Assembly (NCBI GenBank): GCA_963573385.1
Contig: CAUYLG010022205.1
Coordinates: 62,001 to 126,000 of the forward strand
Length of the DNA: 64,000 bases
DNA from: Cacajao melanocephalus
Taxonomy: Eukaryota; Chordata; Mammalia; Primates; Pitheciidae
Reading direction: 5' to 3'
Part shown: positions 47,639 through 61,350 of the stretch, piece after piece
Numbering within the stretch: position 1 is the stretch's first letter
Layout of the letters: each line of letters starts with the position of its first letter
Position numbers and translations under genes: made by a program
Notes under the pieces: model-generated
The model's input: the letters and a program-made list of their open reading frames with translations, nothing else
The model's database searches: none
Told to the model about the DNA's origin: nothing

Positions 47639-47884
47639 CTTACCATGAGTGACTTTTTAAAAAATTAATTGATTTAGGTGTTCTTGCCCAGCATTCAGGT
47701 CATTACTACTCTAGTCTGCATGATATGATCACAAAGTTAGTTATAAATATGTCTAAAATAAGATACACTAGCCTTTGAGTAAATTCTTGAGTTGCTGATT
47801 GGGTGGCTCTTGCTTTGCCTTTTTCTCCCCTAATTACTTTTGTGTTTTTATATTTCTCGATAGCTTAAGTCTCTAGATGAATGA

Positions 47885-48010
47885 TTCATTCATTCAGCAT
47901 TTAACGAACTGTTATTAAGCCCATCCTGTGTGCCAGGAGTTGTGGATGCAGGGTATAAAACACAAATATGGTGTATGTTGTGAGAGCTAGGAGAAGGTAT
48001 AAGAGTTTGT
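47885..48010 (-). repeat. L2 3' end, reversed
   Basis: gattcattcattcagcattta, then cctgtgtgccaggagttgtgg matches the reversed L2 terminus. Confidence 0.68.
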
Positions 48011-48194
48011 AATATTGTGTGCTGGATGGAGAAGCATTTGCAGGCGCAACTCATGCAGGCTGGGGGTGGGGCTGGGGTGGGGATTAAGTAAAGTCTGTGG
48101 AATCCTGAAGGGGATGTGGATGCATTTAATTGTGGAGTAAAGTTTGACATGCTTCTGAGATGTGCCAGTGGAGATAACCTGGAGACAGGTGGAT

Positions 48195-48725
48195 TTTCCA
48201 TTATCTACTGTTGAACATCAAACCACCGTAAAACTTAATGGCTTAGAATAATAACAACTTATTATTTCTCACAATTCAGTGGGTTTTCTGGATTATTTGA
48301 ATACTGGTTTTGCTTGGGCTCACTTATCTGGCTGCATTCATCTAGAACATGGCTGGGCTGGAAGGTCCATGGAAATCTCACAGATTTGTTTGGCAATGGC
48401 TCTGACTATTGGTTCTTTTCCACATCATCTCTGATCCTCCAGGATGATAGATTTGCTTCCTTCCTTACATTGGTGGTCTCTGGGCAGCATGCCAAGGTAG
48501 TGGAGACAGAAGTGGCTTAGTCTTTTGAGACCTAGCTTTGGAAGATATGTAATGTCATTCCAGCCACATTCTATTGACCAAGCAATTCAGATGACCAGCC
48601 CAGGTCTCACGGGTAGGCAAATGGACTTACCCTCTTAATGGGAGAAGAAGTAAAATCATCTTGCAAAGGGTCATTATACACAGAAAGGGAAGAATCCACA
48701 GCCATATTTTATAATCCGCCATAGT
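48195..48725 (+). repeat. Old interspersed repeat, family not named
   Basis: ccaccgtaaaacttaatggctta, then ggctgggctggaaggtcc, then cagccacattctattgacc, then ttgcaaagggtcattatac is the text order of a common old mammalian repeat whose name I do not recall securely. Confidence 0.45.
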
Positions 48726-49420
48726 TGCATAGATGCATCTGAGTCACAAGAGAGTAATTTGGATGATAGAGATTTGGAAGTTATCAATGTATAGATTACA
48801 TGCCTGTAAATCTTGGCTGCATATCAGGATATGAAAAACAGGGGAGGTTTTCCATATGTTCTGCATATGAAAATGACAATTAAGTATGCAAGAAATATAT
48901 GCCCCAAAATGTTGGGTGGGAGAACTGGTCTTCATTGCAAACTGAGACTGGACACCAAGGAGTGCAGAATGCAATCTCACATTTTGAAGTGAAGTCAAAG
49001 AAACTAGATTAACAAATTTGCTTTCAACCCTAGTGTTAACCACAAAGTTTAGTGCTCCATGGAGGGATTTTATTATGTTTAATAAGGAATTTGTAATAAA
49101 ATTAAAACTTAATGAATTCCCATGTAGCCTCTGTTCTGTTACAGTTTGCATGCTGTCTTGCTAACCTAGCCTTTTTTCTTTGAAGGTATATTTGTTTCTT
49201 TCCCAGAATTCTTTACAAACCGAGTTCAAAGTCCTCATCTGGCATTAACTGTCATGGATAAGATGGACTTCAGCCTTATCTGTTGGTATTAGATATGAGA
49301 GAAATGAGGGAATTCTCTTGAGGCAGTTATAGCAGAGACTTGAAAGAGTCTTGTAAAAGAAAATATTACTTAGAGAGAAAGGAGACTTTACTATTGCTTA
49401 GTGGTCTGAATCCTCTAATG

Positions 49421-49615
49421 GTGTACTGTCCAATGTGAGCCACTAGCCACATGTACGTAATTATATTTAATTTAAAATGTAATGACTTAAGTAAAAAATG
49501 CAGTTCCTCAGTTGAACTAGTGATCAGTAGCTACACATGACCAGTAGCTATCATCTTGGACAGTGCAGATGTAGAACATTTCCATTAACATGAAAAGTTC
49601 TATCAGGGACCACTG
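49421..49615 (+). mobile_element. MER3-like hAT element
   Basis: tactgtccaatgtgagccactagccacatg at the left and gtagaacatttccattaac and gttctatcagggaccactg at the right match a palindromic hAT element that I take to be MER3. Confidence 0.7.
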
Positions 49616-49932
49616 TTTTGACATTTCTTGTCTAAGAATAAAACAGGTAATGCTAGTTTTAGATCCTCATGCTGAGGATTGAATTAAGAGAAGGGTAATT
49701 TCCTCTGTGATCCAGAATACCCATTGCAATACATCATGGATCAATTTAAACAAATTTTAGGAGGAGACTGGGAATAAGAAATATGATTACGTTTAAGAGA
49801 CCATTTGTGAATTAGATGTAGGTAACATATTGATAAAATTAAAGATGATTGTACCAAGCTGGAATAAAGAGCCTGACTAACAAAGGTAAATCTAACAAGA
49901 TAAACGTAAATGCTTTTATTGTTGGTTTAAAT

Positions 49933-50141
49933 CAGGGGTTGATAAACTTTTCTGGAAGATCCATATAATAAATATTTTTGACTTTGCAGGCAAGATAGTT
50001 TCTGTTGTAATTACCCAACCCTGTCATTGTGGCATGAAAGCAGCCAAATGGGTGTGAATGTGTTTCAATAAAACTTTATTTGCCAGAAAAAGAAGATGGT
50101 GGTCTGGATTTGGTTCACTGGCTATAGTTTGGTAATCCCTG
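49933..50141 (+). mobile_element. MER1/MER58-type hAT-Charlie element
   Basis: caggggttgataaacttttc at the left, tgtggcatgaaagcagcc and caataaaactttatttgcc inside, and atagtttggtaatccctg at the right. Flanks gtttaaat and gtttcaag match at 6 of 8 bases. Confidence 0.88.
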
Positions 50142-50757
50142 GTTTCAAGGGTCAGTTATTCAAGTTTAAATTGAGGAGGACTGGCCAGGGCCTGACACTG
50201 TCCTGGGAGTCTTTGGTTGACTGGGCGGGTTGAGCCAGTTGCCTTAGGGTAATGCGATTTTAATTTGCTTTAATAGACATATTCCTTCCAAAGTCAGAGA
50301 AGGAAGAATTTCATTGTAGTTCACAGTGGGGGGTTGCATTCAATCTGGATATTGACAAGCTGGATCCTGCATGGCATGTTCAGAGATTTGGAAACTGAAT
50401 AAAAAGAGAACGGAAGGAACTGGGGTCTAAATTAACAGTGGAGAACTGTTGGAGGATGTGAATATAGCTGTCTTCAAGTATTTGAAGACCTGTCATGTGG
50501 CAGGAGGTGTAATTTATCTGAATAATTCTAGAGATTAGAAATAGAACTAAGAGGTACACGTTTATAAAAGAAGAATTTTTTAAAATATAGTTGTTTCAAA
50601 ATAGACTTTACAAAGTAGTGAGTTTTCCACAACTGAAGATTTTTAGAAAAAGGATGGATAATCATCTGTGAGCTGGTTGAAGAATTTGTTCTAGAATTGG
50701 GTGGGAGATTGCAAGCATAATCACGTAAATTGTTGTTATACTATGAGTTTAGAACTG

Positions 50758-50889
50758 GTTGCATGTAGAGAAATCCCAAACTAACTTAAACAAAAGAGAA
50801 TCTGTTGGGTCCCACTACTAAAAGTTGCATGTAGAGAAATCCCAAACTAACTTAAACAAAAGAGAATCTGTTGGGTCCCACTACTAAAA
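50758..50889 (+). repeat. Exact 66-bp tandem duplication
   Basis: Two adjacent identical 66-base units, 50758-50823 and 50824-50889, each starting gttgcatgtagagaaatccc and ending cactactaaaa. I compared them base by base and found no difference. The first three bases of a third unit follow. Confidence 0.96.
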
Positions 50890-52324
50890 GTTTCCAGGAT
50901 AGGTCTAGTTTTAGGCATGGCTGGATCCAGAGGTCTTAAAAAAGTCTTTAGGCAGTACTGGCTACATAACTTGTGGGCTCTAGTGCAAAATGAAAATGTG
51001 AAGTCCCTTGTTTAAAAATTATTAAGAGTTTCCAGACAGTGGCAGCACAGTATTAAACCGAGTGTGGGTCCTTTCAAGTGCAGGGCCCCATGAAACTTCA
51101 GAGGCTGCATGCCAATGAAGCCAGCTCTGTCTTCAGGTCATGCTCTCTATCTCTGCCTCTCAGCTTCCTTTTTCTCTAGGTTGGTTTCATTTTTAGGCAT
51201 CCTTTTTTTTTTACCCCCATTGGCAGCTTTAAGGCTTTTATTTTTAAAGCTGCAAAAGGGTGTTCCTCTCCCTTGGTGACACCAGCAAATGATACCAGAT
51301 CACTTCCGGTAGACCTTTTTTTACCTCTGAACCCAATTACATGGTGATACTCCCTTTGCCCAGGCCTGGGTAATGTGTTCACCCTGGAGCTGAAAGTAGT
51401 CAGCTCTACTCAAACCATAAGGACCAAGAAAGAAAGAGACGAATAGGTAGTTCCAAAATGAAAAACAGAGTGAAGTTACATAAAGAAGAGAGAATGGATG
51501 CAGGGTAGTCCAATGTCTACTCTTTTTAGCAAACAACAATTGAACTATAGTGAAGAAATGACTAGAGGTAAGAAAAAGTTTTAATTCAGAGATCTTGCCA
51601 ATCAGTAAAGGTTTGTTTCACCCTAAAGAATTTGCTAAAATTTTTAACTCTATTTTTTTCAGGTCTGCAAGCAAGATTTTTGCTGTGTCATGTTTATTTA
51701 CTGTCATATTTATTTTCTTAACATGAGCATATTTAAAATGATCTGTCAAGATTCTGAGATCTAACACTTACTGCCCTGCCTGGAAATTATTTTAATGCCC
51801 TGAGGAATGTTGCCTGGAATCTAGTTACATTTCTCTGTCCCACCTTCTATTCAAAACTTTGTTCAGATTCTTAGGAGGGAGAAAATATATATATATACTC
51901 ATATACATATATAATATAGATATGTTAGTCATCACTTTCTGTCTTAGTTGATTCTGCTTTGGAATCAGCATGTCATTTAATAATCTCTGCTCATAAGTTG
52001 ACTTTTTTTTCAGATTATGGGTCAAATGCCTGGAAAGATGAGGAGAACTAGGTAGCCCAAGGACGAGGTAGAATTTGTAATGGACTTAATCACCCACAAA
52101 AATCAGTTCAGCCAAGATTTTCATTTGAATCCAGTGAGATATGACCTTGCTTTTCCTGACAAATCTGACACTTTCTTGGAACTGAATTAACTAACAATTT
52201 TATTCTGGACAGTTTATCAGGAGAGGTGGGGACAATTGATTACAGTCAATGTCTGCCATGGTTCATGCAGCTCATGGAGAACCTTTCCTGAAGTCTGCTA
52301 TACCAAGGCAGAAGTTAAACACAA
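50890..52324. other. Intronic DNA, nothing recognised
   Basis: About 1.4 kb with only a short TA run near 51887-51920. Confidence 0.35.
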
Positions 52325-52480
52325 GGTCTCTGGAGCCAAACTTCTGGGATTTGAAGTCTCATCTTGCCACTCCTGAGCTATGTTTCCTTGGGCTAGTTTG
52401 CCTCTCTGAGATTTCCTTTTACTCATTTCTAAAATATCATTGTTGCTATCTATATAAATATGTCAGCACAACTAAAACAA
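52325..52480 (+). repeat. MIR fragment
   Basis: tctggagccaaacttctggg, then ccttgggctagtttgcctctctgagatttcc follows MIR. Confidence 0.6.
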
Positions 52481-53826
52481 TGGAAAGTGCATGCCTCCCT
52501 AGGTCTAACACACCTGCAGAGATTCACAGGGTACTTTTTCTGGGTCATTCAACCAAGACACTAGAATAGAAAATGGGAAGGGGATGTCTTGACTTCCTCT
52601 TAATATAAACAAGTTATCAATGTATAATATGCTTGGCTAAGCAGCCATTGGCATGCATTTATATTGGTTAACTTCCACCCCAAATCTGTCCTTCACCAGG
52701 ACAGCTCATCCTCCACAAATCCGCAAAGCATACATTTACATTAATTGACCATGCAAGATGATGGTCTTTTTGCCTCCTTTTTCCTATATCAAATAATGGT
52801 CCTCACTAGAGTAAAGAAGTTTTGAAGCTTTTGGAAAAATAACTATTTCAAGGAAGGATCTTTATTCTTTGATCTTTCACCCAGAGATTGAAGTCTAGTC
52901 TAATAATTACACTAAAGAATTTCCCTACCCCACAAACGTGGATTTTGTTAGTTTACAGATTTGTGCTTAGTGTTGGTTAGTTTTGAAGAATTTTTATATA
53001 CAGGGTGTAATGGCTTGATCTCCCTTGCTATCTTCTATGGAGACAGCTTTAACATGTCTTCCCACTGATAGGCACTCACAATCCATGACTTTTTAAGACA
53101 TACACACCAGTCTCGTGTTCTTTAGAATATATAAATAGAAGCATTGAACATCCTCTTGGAGCTTTCTAAATTGACTTCCCTGAACCAACTTAGAAATTAA
53201 AGTTGAGCTGAGGTGCCTGTCTTTTGCTCGTTAAGTCTTGCAGTGTTTTCTCTGAAATGGCAGGTCTCCTGGGACAAATCAAAGAAATGTTCTCTTTAAA
53301 TTTCCTGAAAATCAGAAGGGCACAATTTTCCAATGATTTTTAATTATTCTTTACTGGGACTGCATATTGAAAATGGAGCATATAAGCTGGGTAGATAAAG
53401 GAAATAGATGAAAGAAAAAAACATATTTATGATTGTATTCACCGGTAGTCTGCAACACAGATTTTTTCTTTAAGTCCCAAGTTATTTTCCCTTCATTGCT
53501 AACAGAAATACACGGATTTAAAATTTACTACCACTTTAGGGAATAGAAATAAAAATCCTGAACACGAGATAAATGCATGTGTGGAGGAAGCCTTTTGAGA
53601 AATATTTGGCTGCCTAGTTATACAGAGATAGCATTGAGCCACCTGAGAATTCCTGGACATACCTACAATGCATGGTAGACAACCACTGAGTTTTATTTCA
53701 AAGTTCAAGTCATTGTTTCTGGTGGCCAGTCACACACATGCTGAAAGGAGGATAAATACCCCCACTACATGCTCAGCCTTAAGACAAATTGCAATGTAAG
53801 CTATCACTAAAAACTATAAAAAATAA
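52481..53826. other. Intronic DNA, nothing recognised
   Basis: No family or exon assigned. Confidence 0.35.
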
Positions 53827-53880
53827 CAATGCATTCTTTTCTGCATGAGCAGAATGCAATGCATTCTTTTCTGCATGAGC
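53827..53880 (+). repeat. 30-bp period duplication
   Basis: caatgcattcttttctgcat plus gagc occurs identically at 53827-53850 and 53857-53880, separated by agaatg. Confidence 0.95.
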
Positions 53881-53936
53881 CAAAGAGTGCACCAGTATTA
53901 CACGTTTACTTCAGTAAGTGATCATGTAAGTTCCTT

Positions 53937-54437
53937 AAAAAGAAAATGTGGTACATATACACAAGGGAGCACTATATAACCATAACAAAGAATGAGATCC
54001 TATCATTTGCAAAAATCATTATGTTACGTGAAATAAGCCAGACACAGAAAGACAAACATTGCATGTTCCCATTTATTTTTGGGATCTAAAAATCAAAACA
54101 TTGAACTTATGGAGATAGAGAGTAAAGAAATGTTTACCAGAGGCTGGGAAGGGTAGTGGGGGATGATGGGGGGAGGGGTCGTAGGAATGGTTAGTGGGTA
54201 CAACAAAATAGAAGGAATGAATAAGACGTAGTACTTGATAGCATGACAGGTTGGCTATAATTAACTAAAAGAGTATAATTGAACTGTTTGTAACACAAAT
54301 GATAAATTCTTCAAGGGATGGATACCCCATTTTCTATAATGTGATTATTATACATAGCATGCCCATATCAAAACATCTCATGTACCTTATAAGTATATGT
54401 ACCTACTGTGTACCACAAAAATTAAAAAGAAAAAAAT
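53937..54437 (+). mobile_element. L1 3' end
   Basis: aaatgtggtacatatacacaag, then tttaccagaggctgggaagg, then ataattgaactgtttgtaacac, then tgtaccttataagtatatg, ending in an A-rich tail, is a 5'-truncated L1 of an older primate/mammalian subfamily. Confidence 0.88.
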
Positions 54438-57329
54438 GAAGTTTATTTAGCTAATAAACTAATAGGGTCTCCATTATATAAGGCTAGTTCACAGCCAAAT
54501 ATACGTGAGGAAAAACACAACTCCTCAGCTCCTACTTAAAAGGATTCATTCAAGTCTTAAATAGTGTGTATGTTCACCATGGAAGTGATTATTGACCACA
54601 GGTGAACAAATGACTCACTTGGGGAGATTATATAGAGTATAGATTCCTCACACCACACACACAGAATCAGAATCCTTGGGAGGGTGTTATAGCATGGGTG
54701 CATAGATAACACCTCACAAATGAATATCATTAAGAATTACTGGAGCAAAATGAGACCTAGAACCTTCTCTTCCACTATTAGATTTAATGTCAGGGCTGAC
54801 TCAAGGGTCCCTCTATACCCCAAATCACCCATTTTCCCTCACTCCTATTTTTCTCTTCCCATTGGCTTACTCCCACAATTGCTGGAATGGGAAACACGTC
54901 AAAGGGACAAACTGTTCATGGAGTCATTTTTAAAATGTCATTGCAAATGTAAGCAGTTTTGGCCTCACATAAGTAACAAAGGAAAAAATGGAGTGTTAAT
55001 AGTAGTGATGGTTTAAGGAATCCAATTTATTCCCAGGGCCTCCATTCATCAAATATCATTGTAACTTTATTGCATATTCACCACAAATCGTTACATTTTG
55101 GTAGTTTGTGAATTCCATTACTTGAGGTCATAAAATTCCCTCTATTATAAGAAATCACTGCTGTCAGGTCCAGTCTGATTAAAGTGAATGACAGATGATC
55201 TGCAGTCTTGGAGATGATGTTTCTGGCTGCCAATTACTTACATATGAAAGATGATTAAGTGATTATAAAAGGACATCCATAGGTACAGTTACAGGGCCCC
55301 ACATCATAAATAATTTTAAAGATGGGTAATCTGTTTTCATGTCTTTTATTGTGCGCGTGCAGTTCCTTGAATTGCCTTCACTCCAAGACATTTCAACACT
55401 CTTGTGCAAAATAACTTTAAAAAAGTCTCACTGGCCACACACCACACCATGACCATAAAACTCATGAGTCAGATGCCTCCTTGCTAATAAGCTAGAATGC
55501 TTACCTGTCGTGAAGTGCAGCATCCTTATCAAACAAAGAATCAATGAAGGTTAATTCTTTCTTTCTACTGTCTTACCTTTGTAGTATATGAGAGTTGCTG
55601 AAATCTTTTGTTTTAAATAATGTTTAAATAAAATAATAAGTAATGTTTAAATAATTATTAAATTATTTAATTGGGTTTTTAAAAATATGATTGTTTAATT
55701 GTTTTTAATGGAATCTCCCAAAATGCTTGTTGGTGTTGTTTCTATTTTACTTACTATAGGTCATGTAATAATACAATAGTATCCCAAAGAGAGGATTTAA
55801 ATAGTTTTTTATGATGACAGCATCAATATATTTCAACACCTTGCCTATTGAAGATTGGCAATAGTGACTTCCTAACAAAAAAATATTAAATAATGCCAGA
55901 GTTCAAATGTGTCTTTGGCATGTGGCATGATGATGAATAGAGAATTTCATTAAAAGGAAAATAACTAATAATGCTCCCATTCATATGATGAGAACTGAGT
56001 TGTGAATCCTGGGAAGGAAATAGAACTATGTGATGACTGTCTTTCTGTGGGTTCCCCTGTCTCTCCACTTGCACCATTGCACATTTTTTTTCTCCAACTT
56101 TTGGAAGAAAAGTATGTCTGAAAATGTATCTCATCTTCGTGTATTTCCTATAACCTTTCTTTTATACCTCAGCAAAAGCCATGCACAGTAGGAGTTACAG
56201 GGAGCTAAATTGAGGCATATTTTGAGGCTATCTGGAAAATCTGAATGTATCTTACCTGTATAGAAAATGTGGCATAATTTTCTCTCCTCTGATTGTTGAA
56301 AGAAAATACGTTAGAGTGGAAAAGGTGGCAGTAATGCAAATAAATATGATTTTTCGAGAGATTACTTTAGAAGATACTAACCATCCAATAAGAAACGTAT
56401 CCTGGTCCTTATTCCTTGAATGTACTTGTTCATCCACCCATATTCCTATGGGCCCTTCTCAGTGGAATTCCAGCATCACCCGTTTTTGATGGTGTCTTCT
56501 CCAACTCTCCCCTACTCCCATGTATTTTCCCATAGCCTTTCAGAAATGCTTTACATTATCAACCATAATGCATTATATTTTAGTTGTTTCCAAGACTATC
56601 TTTTCGACATGAGTGTGAGTCTCCTTCCATTGGAACTGTATCAAATTTACTTTGCTGCCACAGTGACTTGCCACAGTGATAGCACTGGTCAGCAGTGTTT
56701 GTTAAATGGCTATCCAATTTTAAGAATGAAATTTTTTTAGAACTATAATATCCTTGAAAATATTCAACTGATAAGATTCTTGGACAGTTTTTCCAAAATG
56801 CAGGTCCTGGTTTGTTAGTGAGTTATAAGGTCAACTTAAGTGGGTTGCAACTGGTATTTTATAGTGAAATAGAATAATATTAGAATATATCAGAACCTGT
56901 TATACATAGTAAGAATATTGTGTAAGTACTGTTTTGTGTAAGAAAGTATTTGGTGACATGCTCATTTCTATTTATATATGTATGTACCTACATAAATATA
57001 CATGTATATATATTGGAATGTTTCTGTGCGTGTTTGTATAGGTATACACACATATATTTGTGTGTATACATTAGGTAGAAATTTAAAATTTATTCCTTTT
57101 TGTGGGTCACAGCCAAAGAATGACACTGTTCTAGGTCATAAGGACCCAAGCACATTGAGACTGCAGACAGGCAAATGCTTTCAAACATACAATAGTTATT
57201 GATATCCCCTAGTGCAGACACCCCAAACCAGCATTCTGGCATATCAAGGAGTGCCAATCAGTTGTGAGAAATGGCTCAGGTTACCTTCCTGTATTCAGTC
57301 CCTGTCATCCAAGCCATAGTCATATAGCA
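54438..57329. other. Intronic DNA, nothing recognised
   Basis: About 2.9 kb, with AT-rich text at 55610-55700 and TATG/CA-rich text at 56975-57075. No family assigned. Confidence 0.35.
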
Positions 57330-57535
57330 CTGTGGCACAGTGGCACTGGAGTCAGCTGACCTAGACTGGAATCCCAGCCCCACAACCTATCAGCACCATG
57401 GGTTTTGGCAAGTTAATAAATCTGAATCTTGTTTCTTTGTTTCTAAAAGCAGCATGTCTCCTAGTTATCCACAGGGATTATACGAGTGTATACGTAGCAC
57501 CTAGCATTATCACATAGTACATGTCATTTATTAAG
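57330..57535 (+). repeat. MIR fragment
   Basis: gtggcactggagtcagctgacctagactgg, then aatcccagccccacaacct is the MIR left half; the right half is more worn. Confidence 0.7.
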
Positions 57536-57540
57536 TATCT

Positions 57541-57720
57541 CTATTCCTTGGATGGTGTATTTTTCCCTCTTGCACTGCAACTTTTTCATCTGTAAAATGG
57601 AGAGAGTAATAGCACCTAATGCATAGTATTTTTTAAAGAGGATTAAGAGAATCAGCATAAGTATTTAGAGGTGTACCTGGCACACAGCACCGTGTATGTC
57701 ATTGCTATTGTTGTTATTAT
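57541..57720 (+). repeat. Second MIR fragment
   Basis: tttttcatctgtaaaatggag, then gaggattaagagaatcagc, then gtgtacctggcacacagc follows the MIR core and 3' part. Confidence 0.7.
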
Positions 57721-59646
57721 ATATGTTTGGTTCTAAATAACATCTTGTCAGTATCCTGTAAGGATTTCAGGGATTCTGGTCTATGTTCAAAAATATTTAC
57801 AAGGAATATGGCATTGAACTAACATTTTAACTGAGCACAGAATGGCAAGAATTTTGATATGAAAGCTAGATTCAAAATATAAATGAGCATATAAACCACA
57901 GTTTATTTCAGCAAAATCCTTGCTAGACACTCACCAAATAAAAACACTTCCATCCCTTTTTCTCCAGCTTACATTTGCCAGATGTCTCTTTCCTGGTGTG
58001 TAGACATAACCATAACAAACAATAGCAAAAGCATCATGAACAAGTAACATTGGTAGGTGGTGCATCAAATTATAGCATTCAAGAAAATAATTTTCTTATA
58101 CACAGTCTTATATAAAGAGTCGAGAATCTTCACCTTTGTTCTTCTTTAGCTGAAATGAAATGGTTAAAGAAAAGAAAAGAAATAATTACAATTAGAGCAG
58201 ATACTAGTGAAATTGAAAACAGGGAATTAGTAAACAAATTTCTTTTAAAAACCTGGAAGCTCGTTCTTTGAAAAGATCAATAAAATTGATAAGTCTCTAG
58301 CCAGACTCAGAAAAAAGAGAGAAGACATGAATTACTAGTATCAGAAATGAAAGAGATGACCTTACTACAGCTCCCATGAAGATTCAAAGTATAGTAAAGG
58401 AATATTATGCACAATTATGTTCCCACAAATTTGGAAACCTAGATGAAATGGAACAATTCCTTGAAACACAATCTGCTAAAACTCACAGAAGAAAAAATAG
58501 ACAATCAATATACCTATATCTATTATAGACATTGAATCAATAATTAATAACCTCCCAAAGTATAAAGCACCAGGCCCAGATGAGTTCATTGGTGAATTCT
58601 ACCAAATGTTTAAGGAAGAAATTATACCAGTTCTCTACAACATCTTCCAGAAGTTAGAGGCAAAGGGAATACTTAACTCATCTTACGAGGCCAGCAGTAC
58701 TCTAGTACCAAAAGCACACAGACATTAGAAGAAAACTATAGACCATTATCTCTTATGAACATAGATGCAAAAGTCCTTTGAATCAAAAAAATGTATAAAA
58801 AGAATTTTACACCACAACCAAGTAGGATTTATCCCAGATATGCAAGTCTGGTTCAACATTTGAAAATTAACTAATGAAATCCATTACATCAAAAGGGTAC
58901 AGAGGAAAAGTCATATGATCACCTCAATAGATGCATGAAAAGCATTTGGCAAAATCCAACTAGGAATAGAGGGAAATGTCCTCAACTCAGTAAAGAATGT
59001 GCATAAAAAAAATACAGCTAACATAGTTAATGGAGAAAAACTCAAAGCTTTCTTACTAAGATCAGGCATGATGCAACGATGTGTCCTCTCACCACTGCTT
59101 TTTAACATTGTATAGGAAAGTCGTAGATACAGCAATAAGAGAAAGAAATAAAAGATACACAGATTGGGAAGGAAGAAATAAAACTGTCTTTTTTTGACAG
59201 ATGACATGATCATCTGTAGAAAATCTGAAATAATCAACAACAAAAATCCTGGAACTAATAAATGACTATTGCAAGATTACAAAGTTAATATACAAAAGTT
59301 AATTGCTTTCCTATATACCAGCAATGAATAAGTGGCATTTGAGATGAAAAACAATACCATTTACATTAGCACCAAAGAAAGAAACACTTACATAAAAATC
59401 TAGCAAAACGTACAAGATCTATATGAGGAAACTACAGAACTTTGATGAAAGAAATCAAAGAACTGGATAAATGAAGAGATATCCCATGTTCTTGGATAGG
59501 AAGATTTAATATTGTCAAGATATCAGTTCTTCCAAATTTAATCTATAGGTTCAGTACAATCCCAGTCAAAATCCCAGGGGGTTATTTTGTGAGTATTGAC
59601 ATTTTGATTCTAAAGTTTATTTGGAGAGCCAGAAGACCCACACGAA

Positions 59647-59750
59647 GAACAAAGCAAGAGGACTGACACTATTTAACTTCAAGACTTACTCTAAAGAAGA
59701 ACAAAGCCAGACGACTGACACTACCCAACTTTAAGACTCACTATAAAACT
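59647..59750 (+). repeat. Diverged 52-bp tandem duplication inside L1
   Basis: gaacaaagcaagaggactgac at 59647 and gaacaaagccagacgactgac at 59699 start two adjacent 52-base units that differ at several sites. L1 normally has this stretch once. Confidence 0.88.
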
Positions 59751-59979
59751 ACGGCAATCAAGACATTGTGGTGTTGGCAAAAGAACAGACAAATAAGAGG
59801 TCAGTGGATCTAAATAGAGTTCAGAAGTAGACTCAATATTATTAGTCACCTGATCTTTGACAAAGGAGCAAAGACGATACAGTGGAACAAAAATAGTCTT
59901 TTCGACAAATGTTACTTGGACAACTAACTGGACATCCACATTAAAAACAAAAAAAATCTAGACACAAACCTGATGCCTG

Positions 59980-60020
<41 letters not shown>
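59980..60020 (+). repeat. (CA)20 microsatellite inside L1
   Basis: Uninterrupted CA repeat, followed by an A-run. Long pure CA tracts are usually polymorphic. Confidence 0.96.
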
Positions 60021-60027
<7 letters not shown>

Positions 60028-61350
60028 ATCACAGACCTAGAAGTAAAATGCAAAAGAGTTATAAAACTCTTAGAAGATAACTGTGGAGAATATGTGTATG
60101 ACCTCGGATGTAGTGAAGACTTTTTAGACTCAACACCAAAGGCACAATCCATAAAGGAAAAAATTGATAAGCTGGATTTCATTAAAATTAAAAACTTCTC
60201 TTCTGCAAAAGACACTGTTTAGTGAGTGCGAAGATGGGCCACGGATGAGAGAAAATATTAGCCAATGACATTTCATAAAGAACTGTTAACCAAAATATAC
60301 AAAGAACTGTTAGAATTCAACAAGAAAACAACCTAAATTTTAAAATGAGCCAAAGACACTAACAGACACCTCATCAAAGAAGAGAGATGGCAAATAAGCT
60401 TATGGAAAGATGTTCTTAGCATATGTCATAAGGGAAATGCAAATTAAAACAACAATGAGATACCGCTATACGTCTATTAGAATGGCCAAGATCCAGAACA
60501 CTGACAACACCAAGTATTGAGGAGGACGTGGAGCAATAGGAACTTTCATTCACTGCTAGTGGGAATGTAGAATGGTATAGCCACTTTAAAAGATAGTTTG
60601 GCATTTTCTTAAAAAGCTAATTCTCTTAGCATACGATCCAGCAATTGCACACCTTAGTATTTACCCAAAAGAGTTGAAAACATATGTCCAAACAAAAGCT
60701 TGCACATGAATGTTTATAGCAACATCATTTATAATTGCCAAAACTTGGAAGCAACCAAGTTGTTCTTCATTAGGTGAATGAATAAATTGTGTTATATCCA
60801 GACAGTGGAATATTACTCAGAGCAAAAGGAAATGAGCTATCAAACCATGAATAGACATGGAAGGATCTTACACATGTATTACTAAATGAAAGAAGCCAAT
60901 CTGAAAAGGTTAACATACTGCGAGATTTCAACTAAAAGCCATTCTAGAAAATGCAAAACTATTGGGACAGTAAAAGGATCAGTGGTTGCCAGGAGTTGTG
61001 GAGAGGGAGACAGGGAGGGATGAATAGGTGGAACCCAGAGGGTTTTTAGGGCAGTGAAACTACTCTGTATTATACTGTAGTGGTGAATACTTGTTATCCT
61101 ACATTTGTCCAAGCCCATAGGATGTACAACACCAAGAGTGAACCCTTTGGGTGATAATGATGTGTCACTGTAGGTATACTGATTGTAACAAATGTACCAC
61201 TGTAGTATGGAATTTTGATAGTTGAGGAGTCTGTGGATACATTGCAGCAGGGAATATATGGGAAATCTCTGTACCTTCTGCTTATTTTTGCTGTGAAGGT
61301 AAAACTTCTCTAAAAAACAAAGACATTAAAAAATTAAAGTAAAAAAAGTA

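Larger units (their letters stand above)
58166..61350 (+). mobile_element. Old L1 (L1M), ORF2 part and 3' UTR
   Basis: A 5'-truncated L1, about 3.2 kb. ORF2 reverse-transcriptase text is readable but broken: ggcccagatgagttcattgg, cacctcaatagatgcatgaaaagc, and the region of the catalytic FADD motif near 59191-59205, which reads tttttgacagatgac and looks frame-shifted. The 3' UTR includes gccaggagttgtggagagg and ends in A-rich text at about 61350. A CA tract and a 52-bp duplication interrupt it. Inactive. Confidence 0.88.

Noticed and set aside
48744..49151. 135-codon minus-strand frame
   Set aside because: No domain and located in intronic DNA next to old repeats; chance frame.
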